From Arabiibacter massiliensis (lineage in GTDB: Bacteria > Actinomycetota > Coriobacteriia > Coriobacteriales > Eggerthellaceae): a stretch of DNA of 64,000 nt. A model generated the notes under the pieces. It worked only from the letters and a program-made list of their open reading frames with translations, had not been told where the DNA came from and searched no databases. The stretch covers positions 248,001 to 312,000 of the forward strand of contig NZ_LT827021.1 in assembly GCF_900169505.1 (NCBI RefSeq), read 5' to 3'. Made by a program: the position numbers and the translations under genes. Positions 63,315 to 64,000 of this stretch are shown in pieces (the stretch's first letter is position 1; every line of letters starts with the position of its first letter).

Positions 63315-64000
63315 GTGACTACCGCAGTCGCATGGATGGCTCCCGTGTGCGCCTTGATAGGCATCTGCATGGCGGGCTACCTCGGTTCCTGGGTGCTCAA
63401 GCAGGACCCGGGCCCGGACAAGATGAACAACATCTCGCTCAAGATCCAGCAGGGCGCCAAGGCGTTCCTCATGAGCGAGTACAAGCTGCTCGTCATCTTC
63501 ATGGTGATCGTGGGCGTGATCATGGCGGTGTTCCTGTCGCCCATCACGGCGCTCGCGTTCGTCACCGGCGGCGTCATGTCGGCCGCGGCGGGCTACGTGG
63601 GCATGCATGTGGCCACGCGCGCGAACACCCGCACGGCGCATGCCGCCGAGGAGTCGGTGGCCAAGGCGCTCAATATCAGCTTCAAGTCGGGCCTCACCAT
63701 GGGGCTCTGCGTGGCGTCGTTCGCGCTGCTGGGCCTGTCGCTGTGGCTGTGCCTGCTCGTGTTCGGCATCGACATCGTCGAAGTGGCCCAGATGCACGAG
63801 AACATCGGCATGGTGGAGGGCTTCGCCACCGGCGCTTCCGCTGTTGCGCTGTTCGCCCGTGTGGGCGGCGGCATCTACACGAAGGCGGCCGACGTGGGCG
63901 CCGATCTCGTGGGCAAGGTCGAAGCGGGCATTCCGGAGGACGACCCTCGCAACCCGGCCACCATCGCCGACAACGTGGGCGACAACGTGGGCGACGTCGC
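63315..64000 (+). CDS. hppA: Membrane-bound ion-translocating pyrophosphatase (3' end outside window)
   Basis: The first 228 or so residues of HppA, which couples pyrophosphate hydrolysis to H+ or Na+ pumping. The N-terminal membrane segments, the IQQGAKAFLMSEYK motif after segment 1, GGGIYTKAADVGADLVGKVEAGIPEDDPRNPATIADNVGDNVGD (split here only by description as the substrate-binding region) are all in place. GTG 63315 follows AAGGAGG. The frame is still open at the window end. Ion specificity cannot be decided from this part. Confidence 0.92.
   Translation, partial: MTTAVAWMAPVCALIGICMAGYLGSWVLKQDPGPDKMNNISLKIQQGAKAFLMSEYKLLVIFMVIVGVIMAVFLSPITALAFVTGGVMSAAAGYVGMHVATRANTRTAHAAEESVAKALNISFKSGLTMGLCVASFALLGLSLWLCLLVFGIDIVEVAQMHENIGMVEGFATGASAVALFARVGGGIYTKAADVGADLVGKVEAGIPEDDPRNPATIADNVGDNVGDV

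Overview
The window is GC-rich, densely coding DNA with the gene content of an anaerobic gut actinobacterium of the Coriobacteriia, most likely family Eggerthellaceae (Eggerthella or a close relative). This is inferred from Tat-exported molybdopterin and flavin reductases, membrane-anchored LuxR regulators with many N-terminal membrane segments, paired CaiB/acyl-CoA dehydrogenase/Fix modules and a membrane pyrophosphatase. No rRNA, tRNA, CRISPR array or intact insertion sequence was seen.

Layout. (1) 1-4,500: the end of a RiPP (ribosomally made peptide) locus: an NHLM-type export ABC transporter cut by the window edge, a B12-binding-type radical SAM enzyme, and two short precursor peptides with near-identical promoters and leaders and repeated DGxDF(A/C)P core units. 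(2) 4,500-8,550: serA, a DmsC/NrfD-like membrane protein, a short GntR regulator and an SPFH protein, followed by an intergenic region with three ParB-type parS palindromes. (3) 9,087-13,359: a three-gene molybdopterin oxidoreductase operon (catalytic, four-cluster ferredoxin, NrfD anchor). (4) 13,360-17,390: a repeat-rich gap, leuA and an aldehyde dehydrogenase. (5) 17,400-21,900: a more AT-rich pair, a membrane LuxR regulator and a two-FMN-domain, FAD-dependent reductase. (6) 22,300-39,473: a membrane LuxR regulator divergent from a carnitine-type (cai-like) module: MFS transporter, alpha/beta hydrolase, acyl-CoA dehydrogenase, CaiB-type CoA-transferase, acyl-CoA ligase, MaoC-type hydratase, second MFS transporter, a methyltransferase, an opposed CaiD-like crotonase and fixABCX. 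(7) 39,533-42,444: a LysR regulator and a degenerate sigma-54-type activator on the minus strand. (8) 42,763-50,949: a second module (acyl-CoA dehydrogenase, CaiB-type transferase, ligase, crotonase, fixABCX). (9) 51,104-54,366: a DUF1269-like protein, an XRE-cupin regulator and an acyl-CoA synthetase. (10) 54,633-64,000: the translation/RNA operon rimP-nusA-rnpM-infB-rbfA-nrnA-truB-ribF and the start of hppA.

How the genes work together. In the two cai/fix modules a carboxylate would be imported, activated to a CoA thioester by a ligase or CoA-transferase, hydrated or dehydrated by a crotonase or MaoC hydratase, and the enoyl-CoA reduced by the acyl-CoA dehydrogenase with electrons from FixAB, with FixCX linking to quinone or ferredoxin. 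The substrates cannot be read from sequence; carnitine-like or aryl-acrylate compounds are plausible. The molybdopterin and FMN/FAD reductases are probable terminal reductases of anaerobic respiration. Intergenic spaces are unusually rich in dispersed palindromes and hairpin elements belonging to several recurring families.
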